The notes: a model not told the origin generated them from the sequence alone. A stretch of 26,157 nucleotides of DNA from Myxococcota bacterium (GCA_963169055.1 CAUJFU010000520.1:1-26157); one strand, 5' to 3'. Numbered from the stretch's first letter, positions 17,650 through 25,386 are shown. A program made the numbers and translations.

Positions 17650-18243
17650 TTATTTGCTGCGACGCAAGAGTTGTTCAAGGCCAAGCCAGAGCGTTTTGCT
17701 ATAGGCTTCGTCTTGGGGAGTGGGTGGGGCTGCTTGGATCTGATCGGTATAGCCACGTAAGACGCCAAGAAAGGACCACAAAAAGACTTCGAGTGGAAGA
17801 TCGCTTGCGATCATCCTTTGTTCTTGGGCTTGTTGGAGCGATGAAAAAATAAATTGGAACATCTGACCGATGCAAAAAGAGATGCGCTCGGCGCTTTCTT
17901 CGGAAGCAATTTGAAGAAGTTGTACGTTAAACGCAAGGCTTTTAATCTCGGGATGCTTGCGAATTAACGCGATTCGTTGAAAAAAAAAGGCGCGAAGCGC
18001 TTCAAGAGGATGCTCTTCTTTGGGTGGAAAGTCTGCCATCACCAGTTCTTCAAAACGCCGAAGTGCAGCGGTGATGATATCTTGTTTGTCTTGAAAGTGC
18101 CGAAACAACGTCGCTTCCGAAACACCGATACTCTTGGCGATCAAGGCGGTGGTTAGACGGTGGAAACCTTCTTGTCCCGCAAGCCGCAATACCGCTTCAG
18201 CGATCTCCTGTCGTCGTTCTTCGGCACTCAAGCGTTGTGTCAT
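17650..18243 (-). CDS. TetR/AcrR-family transcriptional regulator
   Basis: A 197-residue protein of normal family length. The N-terminal DNA-binding domain has the TetR signature: helix-turn-helix around residues 31-50 ('TTALIAKSIGVSEATLFRHF'), then 'QDKQDIITAAL'. The ~140-residue C-terminal helical domain should bind a ligand and dimerise; its ligand cannot be read from sequence. ATG 18243 has GAGG 8 bases upstream. A near-palindrome 26 bases before the start overlaps the likely promoter, so the gene is probably autorepressed. Neighbours on the same strand are gdh (upstream, 209-base gap) and the cytochrome gene (downstream, 197-base gap). The matching palindrome before the cytochrome gene makes that gene the better target. 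Confidence 0.95.
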   Translation of the reverse strand: MTQRLSAEERRQEIAEAVLRLAGQEGFHRLTTALIAKSIGVSEATLFRHFQDKQDIITAALRRFEELVMADFPPKEEHPLEALRAFFFQRIALIRKHPEIKSLAFNVQLLQIASEESAERISFCIGQMFQFIFSSLQQAQEQRMIASDLPLEVFLWSFLGVLRGYTDQIQAAPPTPQDEAYSKTLWLGLEQLLRRSK

Positions 18244-18268
18244 CGGTGTATCCTCGAAGTGAGTATTT

Positions 18269-18288
18269 ACTTACTTGTATAAGTGAGT
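18269..18288. promoter_or_regulatory. Putative TetR operator
   Basis: ACTTACTTGTATAAGTGAGT matches its own reverse complement at 16 of 20 positions. AAGTGAGTA occurs at 18281-18289 and again at 18257-18265, so three half-sites lie in a row. They are just upstream of the TetR start and overlap the probable -10, as expected for autoregulation. Confidence 0.7.
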
Positions 18289-18312
18289 AGCCGAGACAAA
18301 GAGATTTGTCAA
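18284..18312 (-). promoter_or_regulatory. Probable TetR gene promoter
   Basis: On the minus strand a perfect TTGACA (18312-18307) is followed 17 bases later by TACTCA (18289-18284), a poor -10. The -10 lies within the operator half-site. The -35 match and the position argue for a promoter; the weak -10 lowers confidence. Confidence 0.4.
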
Positions 18313-18344
18313 GAGAAAACTTGGGGGATGGGGAGGATTGGATA

Positions 18345-18376
18345 GGGAGCCGGGTTGGGAGGATACGGGTTTGGGG
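18345..18376 (+). other. G-quadruplex-type motif between gdh and the TetR gene
   Basis: Five runs of three or more G occur with spacers of 4, 2, 7 and 3 bases, which fits the G3+N1-7 rule; two more G runs lie just upstream (18323-18333). The G-rich strand is the template for the minus-strand genes. It could pause polymerase after gdh, where I see no ordinary terminator. Confidence 0.45.
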
Positions 18377-18406
18377 ATGTTTGATCGTGAGAGAGGAGAG
18401 GGCGAA

Positions 18407-18471
18407 CAAGCGGAGGGGAGTGCTCAAGCAGAGGGGAGTTGGGCTAGGGCGCTCAAGCGGAGTGAAGTTGG
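18407..18471. repeat. Degenerate triple repeat at the gdh 3' end
   Basis: CAAGCGGAGGGGAGT (18407), CAAGCAGAGGGGAGTTGG (18425) and CAAGCGGAGTGAAGTTGG (18454) are related. The last holds the final codons of gdh, and the other two lie downstream of it on the minus strand. It looks like partial duplication of the gene's tail. Confidence 0.6.
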
Positions 18472-21428
18472 TTGACGTAGCGCTGGATGAATTCGAAGAA
18501 GGCGAATTCGGGGGCGGAGAGTCCGAACTGGTAGACATAACGGCTGGCGAGATGGGCACCAAAGATGGCGCGGACGTAGTTTTCGGGGACGTTGGCGAGG
18601 ATCGTGTCAAGACCGAGCTTTTGTTGAAGCGTTTGGGGGCAGGCTTCGGCGAGGATGGTTTGTCGCAGCGAGGCGTTGTCCCAAAGCGAAGAGTTCTGAA
18701 TCAAATCGTTGAGTTGGTTGATCTTTTCAGAAAGTTTGTTGGTGATCGAAGTGCGGGGTTGGCCTGTTTTGGCGTGTTCGTTCCAGATGGCGTGAAATTC
18801 GAGGCGAGCGTTTTCTTCGATCTGCTGCTGCACTTCTTCGACATAAGCACGATAAAAATCAGGGACTTGTCCATCTTTGATCTGCATATCTCGGGCAAAG
18901 TCTTCATCGTTAAAGGAAAGCGCAGCGAGAACTTCTTTTGAAGAAGAGGTCACGCCGCCTTTGTTGGCGGAGGCATCTTTGTAGATGATCACGCCGGATT
19001 CTTCGAGTTTAAGGCGAGCTTCTTCGGTGAGGAATAGGTTTGCGCCTTCGATGATGTACTTGAACTTGGGTTTGCCGTTTTGATCAAAGAGTCGGTGAAC
19101 GTTGTTGGAGTTGACGGCTTCGGGTCGTCCTCCACAGGGGACGAAGAAGTCGGCGGTGGCGTAATCGGAGAGGTGGAATTCGTTTCGGAAGCGCAAACCG
19201 CTGTCAACGATTGTGCCGTCGGGGAGTTGGACGTCGTGATCGGTGACGCGGATCAAAAAGCCTTGCGTAGAGATCTTGTTGCGATTGAAGTGTTCGACCA
19301 TGAGTCGGGCGTTTGCGAGGCGCAGGAGTTCTTGTCGGTCGATACCGTCGGGATCATAGAGAACGCCGCTACCATCGACCACCGCAAGGGTGGCATCCGC
19401 AGAGATCTTGATCTCGTTGGAGCCGAGGTCGCCGTCTGGACCGCCTGTTTGGATCTTGGTGACGTTGTGTTCGTCAAGTCCTTCTTTTTCGAGGATACCG
19501 ACGACGTATTGGTGGACGGAGCGGGTGGTCATACCGTAGAGGTCATGGGGGATGCCGCCGTATTGGATGGATTTACCCGTTGTAAAGGCTTTCCAGAAAC
19601 GATAGCCGCGTTTTCGAGCATGGAGAGAAGCCCAGTCCATCAGCTCAGCGGTGCCTTCGTCGGGGCCAAGGAAGAGAACTTCGGTTTTTCCGTAATGATC
19701 GACCATCTTGTCGCTAGGCATCATCAGGTCAAGCAAGCTATCGATGTACTTTTTGAAGGCGATCTCGGCTTTGTCTTGATGCTCAAGCGAGAGCAAGATC
19801 GTGCCTTTGGAACCGCCTTCGGGGATATCTTTGTTTTTCTTTTGTTGGGTGAAGGCGAGTCCGTAGTTTTCATCGAAGATGGTGTTGGCGTTGTGTGCGA
19901 AGACTTGGGGATTGGAGGAGCGAACGATACGGATACCACCGCGAGCCACATCGCGGAAACGGATGTGGAAGCCGCGAAACTCGCTTCCCACCACAAAGAA
20001 GATCCCAAACGGGACTTCGGGATACTCGGACCCCAAAAGGAAGGCAGGATCGAGGCGGAAAGCCAGAGCGACCTTACTGTCTTTGTAAAAGTTGGTTTTG
20101 AGGATGTGGCGGTTGAATTGGAGGAAGGCCGCAAGGATCTGTTGATCTTCTTCGTTGGCTGCGGTTTTTTTGATCTTCTGTTCGAGAGCGGCGTTGTGTT
20201 GCCGATCGTAGGGAAGAACCGATTGGGCGCGATCGCGGAAGTGATAGCGCATAAAGTCTTCGTACAATTCCTTGATCAGTTCGGTGTTGTTGATGATGGC
20301 GTCGAGAACGCGCCCTTCGTTGAAGGTTGCGCGCTGGAGACTGGTGCGCAGCCGCCCCAGAAGGCTCATGTAGGTGGGATCTTTTTGAAGGAACGAAGAC
20401 AGACGAGTGTATTCTTCGGTGTTTCGGCTCAAGAAGAGATGGGCAAACTTCCAGCCGGCATAAGCATAAGAGACCTCTTGGGCGGAAAGTTTGTTTTGTT
20501 GGAATAGCGGGGTCAGGGAGGTTCGCGGGAGGACGTAGATCAGGCTGGTTTCTTCGCGGATATTGTTGATGGTCATATCGACGACCATATTCCGCAGGCC
20601 GGTGGTTCCGAGCGTTGGAAGCGAGCGAAGAAGAGACTCAAAAGTCTCTTTGTCGAACTCGTTGTGGACGTAGATGCTAAAGATCACGATACCGTTGGAA
20701 AAGTGCTCGATGTATTTGCGGTTGGAGTGGAGTCCGTAGTAGTTGAGAAGATCCGAGATCGCGGAAAAATAAGAGTGTGTGCTGTTTCGACGAAAAGCGA
20801 TCATCAAGCGTTTTTCGTTGGTTGCGGGCTTATCGGAGGTATCGATCACGGGTCCGAGGCGATCCACTGCGAGATTCAACAGATTTTGATAGCGCTGGAT
20901 GGTCGTTTCGGGGGTGACTTTGAGGAAGATCTTGCTGGCGATCTTTTCGATATCGGTTTCTTGGGGATCAGCGTACGGATTCACGAAGTCGGGCGGAGAC
21001 AAAAAGTAGAAGCGCAGGCGCGTACCTCGATCATCGACGGGACTGGTTCGATAGGATTGCAGGCGATAATCAGGATAGCGTTCTTGGATGCGTTGTTCAA
21101 AAGAGACGGCTTCGGCATGAACGGAACGGCAAGCGTACATCACACCGAACTCATCGTTTTCACTGATCAATTGAAGACCCACATCTTTTCCGCCGCTGCG
21201 AGAGAGGATTTTGGCAGCGTAAAGAGATTGGATGTGTCGCGCAATCTGCGCAGAAGTCGTGGTTTGGAAGTAGTAATCGTCGATCCCCAACTTGTTGTAA
21301 AACCAGTTGAGTTCTTGGGCGATGACTTGCTCGGTGAATTCACCATCTCCGCGCAAGATCGCTTCCACTTCTTGCACTTGGCTAGAAAAGGTTGGTCGTG
21401 CTTTAACCAGAGCATCCATCTTTGTCAT
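18453..21428 (-). CDS. gdh: NAD-specific glutamate dehydrogenase, ~110 kDa type
   Basis: A 991-residue enzyme that interconverts glutamate with 2-oxoglutarate plus ammonia using NAD. It is far longer than the ~450-residue hexameric enzymes and shorter than the ~1600-residue GDH-180 class, and is close in size to the fungal GDH2-like (115 kDa) class. The N-terminal ~450 residues are a regulatory region. The catalytic half holds 'PEGGSKGTILL' with the active-site Lys near residue 538, 'FLGPDEGTAELMDW', the NAD-binding 'TGGPDGDLGSNEI' near 665-677, 'ANLFLTEEARLKLEESGV' and 'DASANKGGVTSSS'. I chose ATG 21428 because GGAG lies 7 bases upstream; the frame stays open to 21524, but that tail has no support. 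It has a likely promoter at 21496-21524 and a hairpin in the leader. Role: glutamate catabolism, linking amino acids to the TCA cycle. Confidence 0.95.
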   Translation of the reverse strand: MTKMDALVKARPTFSSQVQEVEAILRGDGEFTEQVIAQELNWFYNKLGIDDYYFQTTTSAQIARHIQSLYAAKILSRSGGKDVGLQLISENDEFGVMYACRSVHAEAVSFEQRIQERYPDYRLQSYRTSPVDDRGTRLRFYFLSPPDFVNPYADPQETDIEKIASKIFLKVTPETTIQRYQNLLNLAVDRLGPVIDTSDKPATNEKRLMIAFRRNSTHSYFSAISDLLNYYGLHSNRKYIEHFSNGIVIFSIYVHNEFDKETFESLLRSLPTLGTTGLRNMVVDMTINNIREETSLIYVLPRTSLTPLFQQNKLSAQEVSYAYAGWKFAHLFLSRNTEEYTRLSSFLQKDPTYMSLLGRLRTSLQRATFNEGRVLDAIINNTELIKELYEDFMRYHFRDRAQSVLPYDRQHNAALEQKIKKTAANEEDQQILAAFLQFNRHILKTNFYKDSKVALAFRLDPAFLLGSEYPEVPFGIFFVVGSEFRGFHIRFRDVARGGIRIVRSSNPQVFAHNANTIFDENYGLAFTQQKKNKDIPEGGSKGTILLSLEHQDKAEIAFKKYIDSLLDLMMPSDKMVDHYGKTEVLFLGPDEGTAELMDWASLHARKRGYRFWKAFTTGKSIQYGGIPHDLYGMTTRSVHQYVVGILEKEGLDEHNVTKIQTGGPDGDLGSNEIKISADATLAVVDGSGVLYDPDGIDRQELLRLANARLMVEHFNRNKISTQGFLIRVTDHDVQLPDGTIVDSGLRFRNEFHLSDYATADFFVPCGGRPEAVNSNNVHRLFDQNGKPKFKYIIEGANLFLTEEARLKLEESGVIIYKDASANKGGVTSSSKEVLAALSFNDEDFARDMQIKDGQVPDFYRAYVEEVQQQIEENARLEFHAIWNEHAKTGQPRTSITNKLSEKINQLNDLIQNSSLWDNASLRQTILAEACPQTLQQKLGLDTILANVPENYVRAIFGAHLASRYVYQFGLSAPEFAFFEFIQRYVNQLHSA

Positions 21429-21445
21429 GAGAAATCTCCAATAAA

Positions 21446-21460
21446 CCCCAATCTTTGGGG
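21446..21460 (-). promoter_or_regulatory. Leader hairpin just before the gdh ribosome site
   Basis: CCCCAA and TTGGGG form a 6-bp stem with a 3-nt loop. On the minus strand it is followed by TTTATT and then the GGAG of gdh. This resembles a small attenuator or a stem that tunes ribosome access. Confidence 0.4.
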
Positions 21461-21495
21461 GCTTGGGAACGAGTACAGGGGGGGCAAGCGCGGCT

Positions 21496-21524
21496 AACAT
21501 AACCCAAGGCAATGCGCGTGGCAA
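21496..21524 (-). promoter_or_regulatory. Probable gdh promoter
   Basis: On the minus strand TTGCCA (21524-21519, 5 of 6 to consensus) is followed after 17 bases by TATGTT (21501-21496, 4 of 6). Transcription would start near 21489, giving a leader of about 60 bases that includes the hairpin at 21446-21460. Confidence 0.5.
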
Positions 21525-21544
21525 GGTCTTTCATTCACCCTTGT

Positions 21545-21561
21545 ATGCAATTATGCAATTG
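21545..21561. promoter_or_regulatory. Tandem ATGCAATT upstream of the gdh promoter
   Basis: ATGCAATT occurs twice in direct succession (21545-21560), and CAATT/AATTG arms (21548-21561) flank ATGC. It starts ~20 bases upstream of the gdh -35, a position typical of an activator site. The protein that might bind it is unknown. Confidence 0.35.
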
Positions 21562-21727
21562 GGGCGATGTACGTTTGAGGCTTGCGTGGGAAAGTCCGTA
21601 TGGGCAAAGGGCGATCAGGAAAGCTGGTATGGCAAGAAACCAGAACTTATCGAATGGGAAATGAAAGACCGAAGGAAGTCTTAGGAGAAGGGGCGCTGTG
21701 GAGGGCTTTACGGGTTTTGCGGGAGGA

Positions 21728-24544
21728 TTAACGGGGATCTGCGCAGCATCGGAAGCCGATGGTGGGTTTTTGGGTGGAAGGCGGGAGGTTTCCACGGCTG
21801 GCACAGCGAACATCCCAATCGGGTCGATTGGCGGCTCCGCCACGGATGATCCGCCAGTCGCGGTTGCGAAAACGAGAGGAGGTCCATTCTGCGGCGTTTC
21901 CGCTCATATCAAAGATCCCGTAAGGGCTTTTGCAACGCTTTGCGGCTCCTGAAGCACGCAACGGACGATCTTTTCCATCTTTCGTGCGAGTGTTGCAGAT
22001 CTCTGCGTCGAACTCGTTGCCGTAGGGATAACGGATGTTTCGGCCCCCTTTGCAAGCGCGTTCCCACTCGATCTCATCGCAAAGACGTTTTCCGGTGCTT
22101 TTGCAGAGGTTGTCGGCGGCCTCCCAAGAAACGTTGATTTTGGGAGTTCGCCCACGTCCGGGGTATTCGTAGCGATCGATGCAGTAGTCTTTGGTATTTT
22201 TCAGGACAAGCGGAAGCTCACCAAAAGATCGCATTTCGTCGTTGGAGGCGCTGCCCATACGAAACGATCCTTCGCGGATATAAGCCATTCCGCCGGGGCA
22301 TCGGGTCGTTTGGATGCGTGGGATCGTCGGCAGTTTGGCGAGGATCGCTGCACGACGGGCATCTGATATCGGGCGTCTTGTGACGGGCTCACGGGTTTCA
22401 GGCTCACGGGTTTCAGGTTCACGGGTTTCAGGGGTGCGTGATACAGGCTCACGCGATACAGGCTCACGCGACACAGGCTCCCGAGTTTCTGGTGTACGGC
22501 TTGAAGGCAGAAGAGAAGGGAGAGGGGGATCATCCGTACGGCGTGCGGGTGGTGTTGTTCGCGTGGGTGGTGTTGTTCGTGGTGGTTCGGGAGGGCGGGA
22601 GGTGACAGGAGGAGCGGCTGCAGCACCAGCATCGGGGGATGTGCGTTCTGCAGGCATCAGATCAATCGGACTGGTCGGTGGGGTGGGCAGGATGGAGAGC
22701 GGGGAACCTGTGGTTTGGGGGGGATTTTTGCTTTCGAGGGCTGCAAGACGTTGGGTTTCGAGCTCTTGGGCGCGGATTTTGGGAAAATGAACAAATTTCA
22801 AGTAAATTCCTACGCCACCAATCGAAAAGATCACCAACATACCGACAAAAAACGAGACAAGTCCTGTTCGAGAAAATTTTTCTTGCGGATCGCGACGAAC
22901 GTTGTTGTTTGTGCGAGAAACGCGTGTGTTGGGATGAGGGATCGCAGGCGGAGGGATGGTCGGTTTGGGCGGAGCAAGCAGCGGGCTTCCACCGATGTCG
23001 TTGCTGTTGGAGGGTGTGCTTGTGGAGAGCAGGCTTGTGGGCGGAACGTTGGCAGCAGTGCTTGCGGGGACAGCAAAGGGTGCAGGGGGAGGCGTGGCTT
23101 TGTTGTGATGGGGTTCTTGTTTTGGGAGAGGGGGCGGAGATACAGTCGGGCGTTGTTTGGGAGGAAGAGGAGGCGGAGTGGGCGCTTTGCGCTCTTCTTC
23201 AAGAGACAAGGTCTCGCCATCGTCATCAAAACGAACGGATGCGCCTGTGTGCTGGGGGGTTGCGCGAGGCAACGGAGGAGGGGTGAGGTTTGGTTGAGAG
23301 GATGGGATGGGGAGAGGGGGAGGTGTTGGGTGTGGGGCTTGTGCTTTGTTAGGCGCGGGAGAATGGGGGGATTTAGGTGTTCTCGAAGATTCGGAAGGTC
23401 TAGGAGGATCGGTGGGTTTGGGGGGTTCCGAGCCTTTGGGAGAAGGAAGCGGAGGAGGCTCAGCAAAAGCACGATCCACGACTTTGTCTTCGTCGAGAGT
23501 CATCTCTTGGAAAGAAAGACCGGGATCGGGTTCTTCGGAGAGTTGGTAGGGAAGATGTTCTGCTTGTGAGATCACGGTGGGAACTTCTTCGGACTCGGCA
23601 AGTTCACCGAATTCAAGGACGCTACCGAGGTCAGCGATCAAGTCAGCGACATGTTGGTAACGTTTGGTGGGGTTGGTTTCGGTGGCTTTGTGATAGACGG
23701 CGTCAAGCAGATGATGGCAATCGGGGTTGTAGAGGCGGAGGGACTCGATCGGGCGTTCGAGGATCTGCCCTGTCAGCATCTCAGCAAGGAGAACACCAAG
23801 GGAAAAGATATCGGAACGGCTGTCGCCTGTTTGCCCGTCGTGCATCTCAGGCGCAAGATAAAGGATGCCTTCAGGCTGTGCTTGGTGGGCGTCTTGGAGG
23901 CTGGAGAAAGGCAGGGAGATTGCGAGTCCAAAGTCGGTCACTTTAAGTAGATCGGGAAGAACGATCACGTTGTGGGGCTTGAGGTAGCCGTGAAAGATCG
24001 AAGCGTGTGCGTACTCGAGTGCTTGGCCGATTTGAGAGAGGATCGGGACGATTTCTTCGAGTTGGAAGACTTGTTGTTTGTCTTTGCGTAGGTCGATAAT
24101 CTTACGAAGGGTCAGCCCTTCGAGATGTTGCATGGTAAAGAAGAAGATATCGCCATCGACACCCTCATCGTGGATGCGGACGATATTGGGGTGGTTAAGC
24201 TTCCGAACACGGCGGATATTTTTCCGCAGTTCGAGGAGTGATTCGGGTCCGCTGAGGTATTGGGGGAGGATGATCTTGAGAGCGACGTCGAGATCGAGGT
24301 CGCGGTCGTAGACTTTGAAAACAGCCCCAAGCGCTCCTGAGCCGAGGATCTCTTCAACTTCGTAGCGATCAGCGATGGTGGATCCTACGCGATAAGGGAG
24401 ATCAGCGCGTGTTTGTTGGCGTTTTTTGCGCCGCAGCACGAGGGTTCCGGGGCTAGCGGCGCGTGTTTGTTGAAGGGTTGCCCCGCAGTTGTTGCAAGTT
24501 TTGGTATTATCGGGGACGTGGCTTCCGCAGCGATGGCAAAGCAC
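21728..24544 (-). CDS. Zinc-ribbon pseudokinase fused to a SUMF1/FGE-like domain
   Basis: A 938-residue protein. Zinc ribbon at the start (Cys3, Cys6, Cys17, Cys20), then a kinase-fold domain (~55-320). The glycine loop (67-76), Lys90 and DFG (204-206) remain, but the catalytic-loop Asp is replaced: HGYLKPHN at 185-192 puts Tyr187 where HRD has Asp, and Asn109 replaces the alpha-C Glu. It is therefore predicted to lack phosphotransfer activity. A long Pro-rich linker leads to one membrane segment (~563-583), a region of (T/S)REP-type pentapeptides (~685-720) and a C-terminal SUMF1-type domain (~748-938: 'GGMAYIREGSFRMGS', 'SGNAAEW', 'IIRGGAANR'). The two catalytic Cys of true formylglycine-generating enzymes are not in their usual place, so a binding role is likelier. 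GTG 24544 has AAGGAG 7 bases upstream and starts right at the zinc ribbon; the frame runs open to 24691. Confidence 0.93.
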   Translation of the reverse strand: MLCHRCGSHVPDNTKTCNNCGATLQQTRAASPGTLVLRRKKRQQTRADLPYRVGSTIADRYEVEEILGSGALGAVFKVYDRDLDLDVALKIILPQYLSGPESLLELRKNIRRVRKLNHPNIVRIHDEGVDGDIFFFTMQHLEGLTLRKIIDLRKDKQQVFQLEEIVPILSQIGQALEYAHASIFHGYLKPHNVIVLPDLLKVTDFGLAISLPFSSLQDAHQAQPEGILYLAPEMHDGQTGDSRSDIFSLGVLLAEMLTGQILERPIESLRLYNPDCHHLLDAVYHKATETNPTKRYQHVADLIADLGSVLEFGELAESEEVPTVISQAEHLPYQLSEEPDPGLSFQEMTLDEDKVVDRAFAEPPPLPSPKGSEPPKPTDPPRPSESSRTPKSPHSPAPNKAQAPHPTPPPLPIPSSQPNLTPPPLPRATPQHTGASVRFDDDGETLSLEEERKAPTPPPLPPKQRPTVSPPPLPKQEPHHNKATPPPAPFAVPASTAANVPPTSLLSTSTPSNSNDIGGSPLLAPPKPTIPPPAIPHPNTRVSRTNNNVRRDPQEKFSRTGLVSFFVGMLVIFSIGGVGIYLKFVHFPKIRAQELETQRLAALESKNPPQTTGSPLSILPTPPTSPIDLMPAERTSPDAGAAAAPPVTSRPPEPPRTTPPTRTTPPARRTDDPPLPSLLPSSRTPETREPVSREPVSREPVSRTPETREPETREPETREPVTRRPISDARRAAILAKLPTIPRIQTTRCPGGMAYIREGSFRMGSASNDEMRSFGELPLVLKNTKDYCIDRYEYPGRGRTPKINVSWEAADNLCKSTGKRLCDEIEWERACKGGRNIRYPYGNEFDAEICNTRTKDGKDRPLRASGAAKRCKSPYGIFDMSGNAAEWTSSRFRNRDWRIIRGGAANRPDWDVRCASRGNLPPSTQKPTIGFRCCADPR
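22386..22490 (-). repeat. Seven tandem 15-bp units encoding REP-type pentapeptides
   Basis: Units such as GGCTCACGGGTTTCA and GGCTCACGCGATACA repeat head to tail with small changes. In the minus-strand gene they encode pentads such as ETREP, VSREP and ETREP, alternating Arg/Glu with Pro, in the external stalk before the SUMF1 domain. An eighth, poorer unit may follow to 22505. Confidence 0.85.
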
Positions 24545-24635
24545 CCTTGGACTCCTTATCTGGTAAACACAAGAAAACCGTCGCGGGGATGGATCGGGAT
24601 GCGAGGCTCCTTGAAAAGCCCTAAACGGATGGCCT

Positions 24636-24664
24636 AGAGTATGCCGAGATACCGCAAACGTCAA
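24636..24664 (-). promoter_or_regulatory. Possible promoter of the pseudokinase gene
   Basis: On the minus strand TTGACG (24664-24659) and TACTCT (24641-24636) are 17 bases apart, within the 161-base gap between the divergent pseudokinase and CPBP genes. The -10 matches only 3 of 6. On the plus strand TTGAAA (24611-24616) with TAGAGT (24635-24640) could serve the CPBP gene. Confidence 0.3.
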
Positions 24665-24705
24665 GCGTTCTGCATTATTCTCTCTCACCAAGGGAGTGTT
24701 TCACG

Positions 24706-25263
24706 ATGGTAAGGATGGCTCTGTGGTTTTACGCAGGGATGTTCGGATTGGCTTACGGGATCGTTTTTTTTTGGAACGGAGGTGATCTAAGCCACTGGTT
24801 TCCTGTGCGCAGCGTGGGGGGGATAGCGCTGGATATCTTGATGGGTGTGGGTGTGGGGGGGGGGGTGGTTGTGATCAGTCGTTTTGGGATGGAGCGTCTG
24901 GTGTGGGGAAGACAGATGATGGAGAGTTTTGTGCGAGTTCTGGGGGGGCTTCAACGTCATGAAGTGCTGATGTTGGCGTTTTTAAGCGGGATCGCAGAAG
25001 AGGCACTATTTCGGACGACGTTGCAGCCGTTGTTGGGTGTTGTGTGGACAGCGTTGTTGTTTGGTTTGGTGCATACAGGCCCAGAGCGGCATTATGCGCT
25101 CTGGACGTTGTTTGCGATGGGTTTTGGGCTGTTGGTGGGTGGGATCGTTTGGTGGCATCCGGGTTTATGGTTGCCTGCGGCTGCACACATCACGGTCAAC
25201 GCGATGAATCTCGCGAAGATCGCAGAAGCTCCCCACACACAGAAGGCGACCACAGCCGGTTAG
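24706..25263 (+). CDS. CPBP-family intramembrane metalloprotease
   Basis: A 185-residue, very hydrophobic protein with about five membrane segments. The CPBP (Abi, Rce1-like) signatures are present: EEALFR at 98-103 (motif 1), GLVHTG with His123 (motif 2) and HITVN at 161-165 (motif 3), which together form the glutamate/His active site in the membrane. Family members cleave prenylated or membrane proteins, or confer bacteriocin immunity; the substrate here is unknown. It is short for the family, with few N-terminal helices. ATG 24706 has GGGAG ~10 bases upstream, and a second ATG at 24715 is possible. The gene carries a run of 11 G (24855-24865) and a run of 9 T (24774-24782), both frameshift-prone. 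It is divergent from the pseudokinase gene. Confidence 0.88.
   Translation: MVRMALWFYAGMFGLAYGIVFFWNGGDLSHWFPVRSVGGIALDILMGVGVGGGVVVISRFGMERLVWGRQMMESFVRVLGGLQRHEVLMLAFLSGIAEEALFRTTLQPLLGVVWTALLFGLVHTGPERHYALWTLFAMGFGLLVGGIVWWHPGLWLPAAAHITVNAMNLAKIAEAPHTQKATTAG
24855..24865 (+). repeat. Run of 11 G within the CPBP coding sequence
   Basis: Eleven consecutive G encode part of a GVGVGGGVV stretch (residues ~49-56). Loss or gain of one G would shift the frame before all three catalytic motifs, so it could act as a phase-variation switch or be a sequencing-error hotspot. Confidence 0.9.
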
Positions 25264-25386
25264 ATGGAACGCTCCGAAAAGCTCCATGCGTAGAAAGCCA
25301 ACAAAGCCACTCACGTCCCAACTCCGACGTGTAGAGAAAAAAGCCTCACGCCTAGAGATAACGCGAAAACAGCGGAGGATAACGCC

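Noticed and set aside
19080-20507. 475-codon plus-strand ORF antisense to gdh
   Set aside because: Long only because of the codon bias of gdh; no conserved motif, while the minus strand encodes a clear glutamate dehydrogenase.
21429-21524. Longer gdh start upstream of 21428
   Set aside because: It would cover the likely promoter and leader hairpin; ATG 21428 has GGAG 7 bases upstream.
24545-24691. 49-codon extension of the pseudokinase gene
   Set aside because: No good ribosome site or domain; it would cover the divergent promoter region, while GTG 24544 has AAGGAG at ideal spacing.
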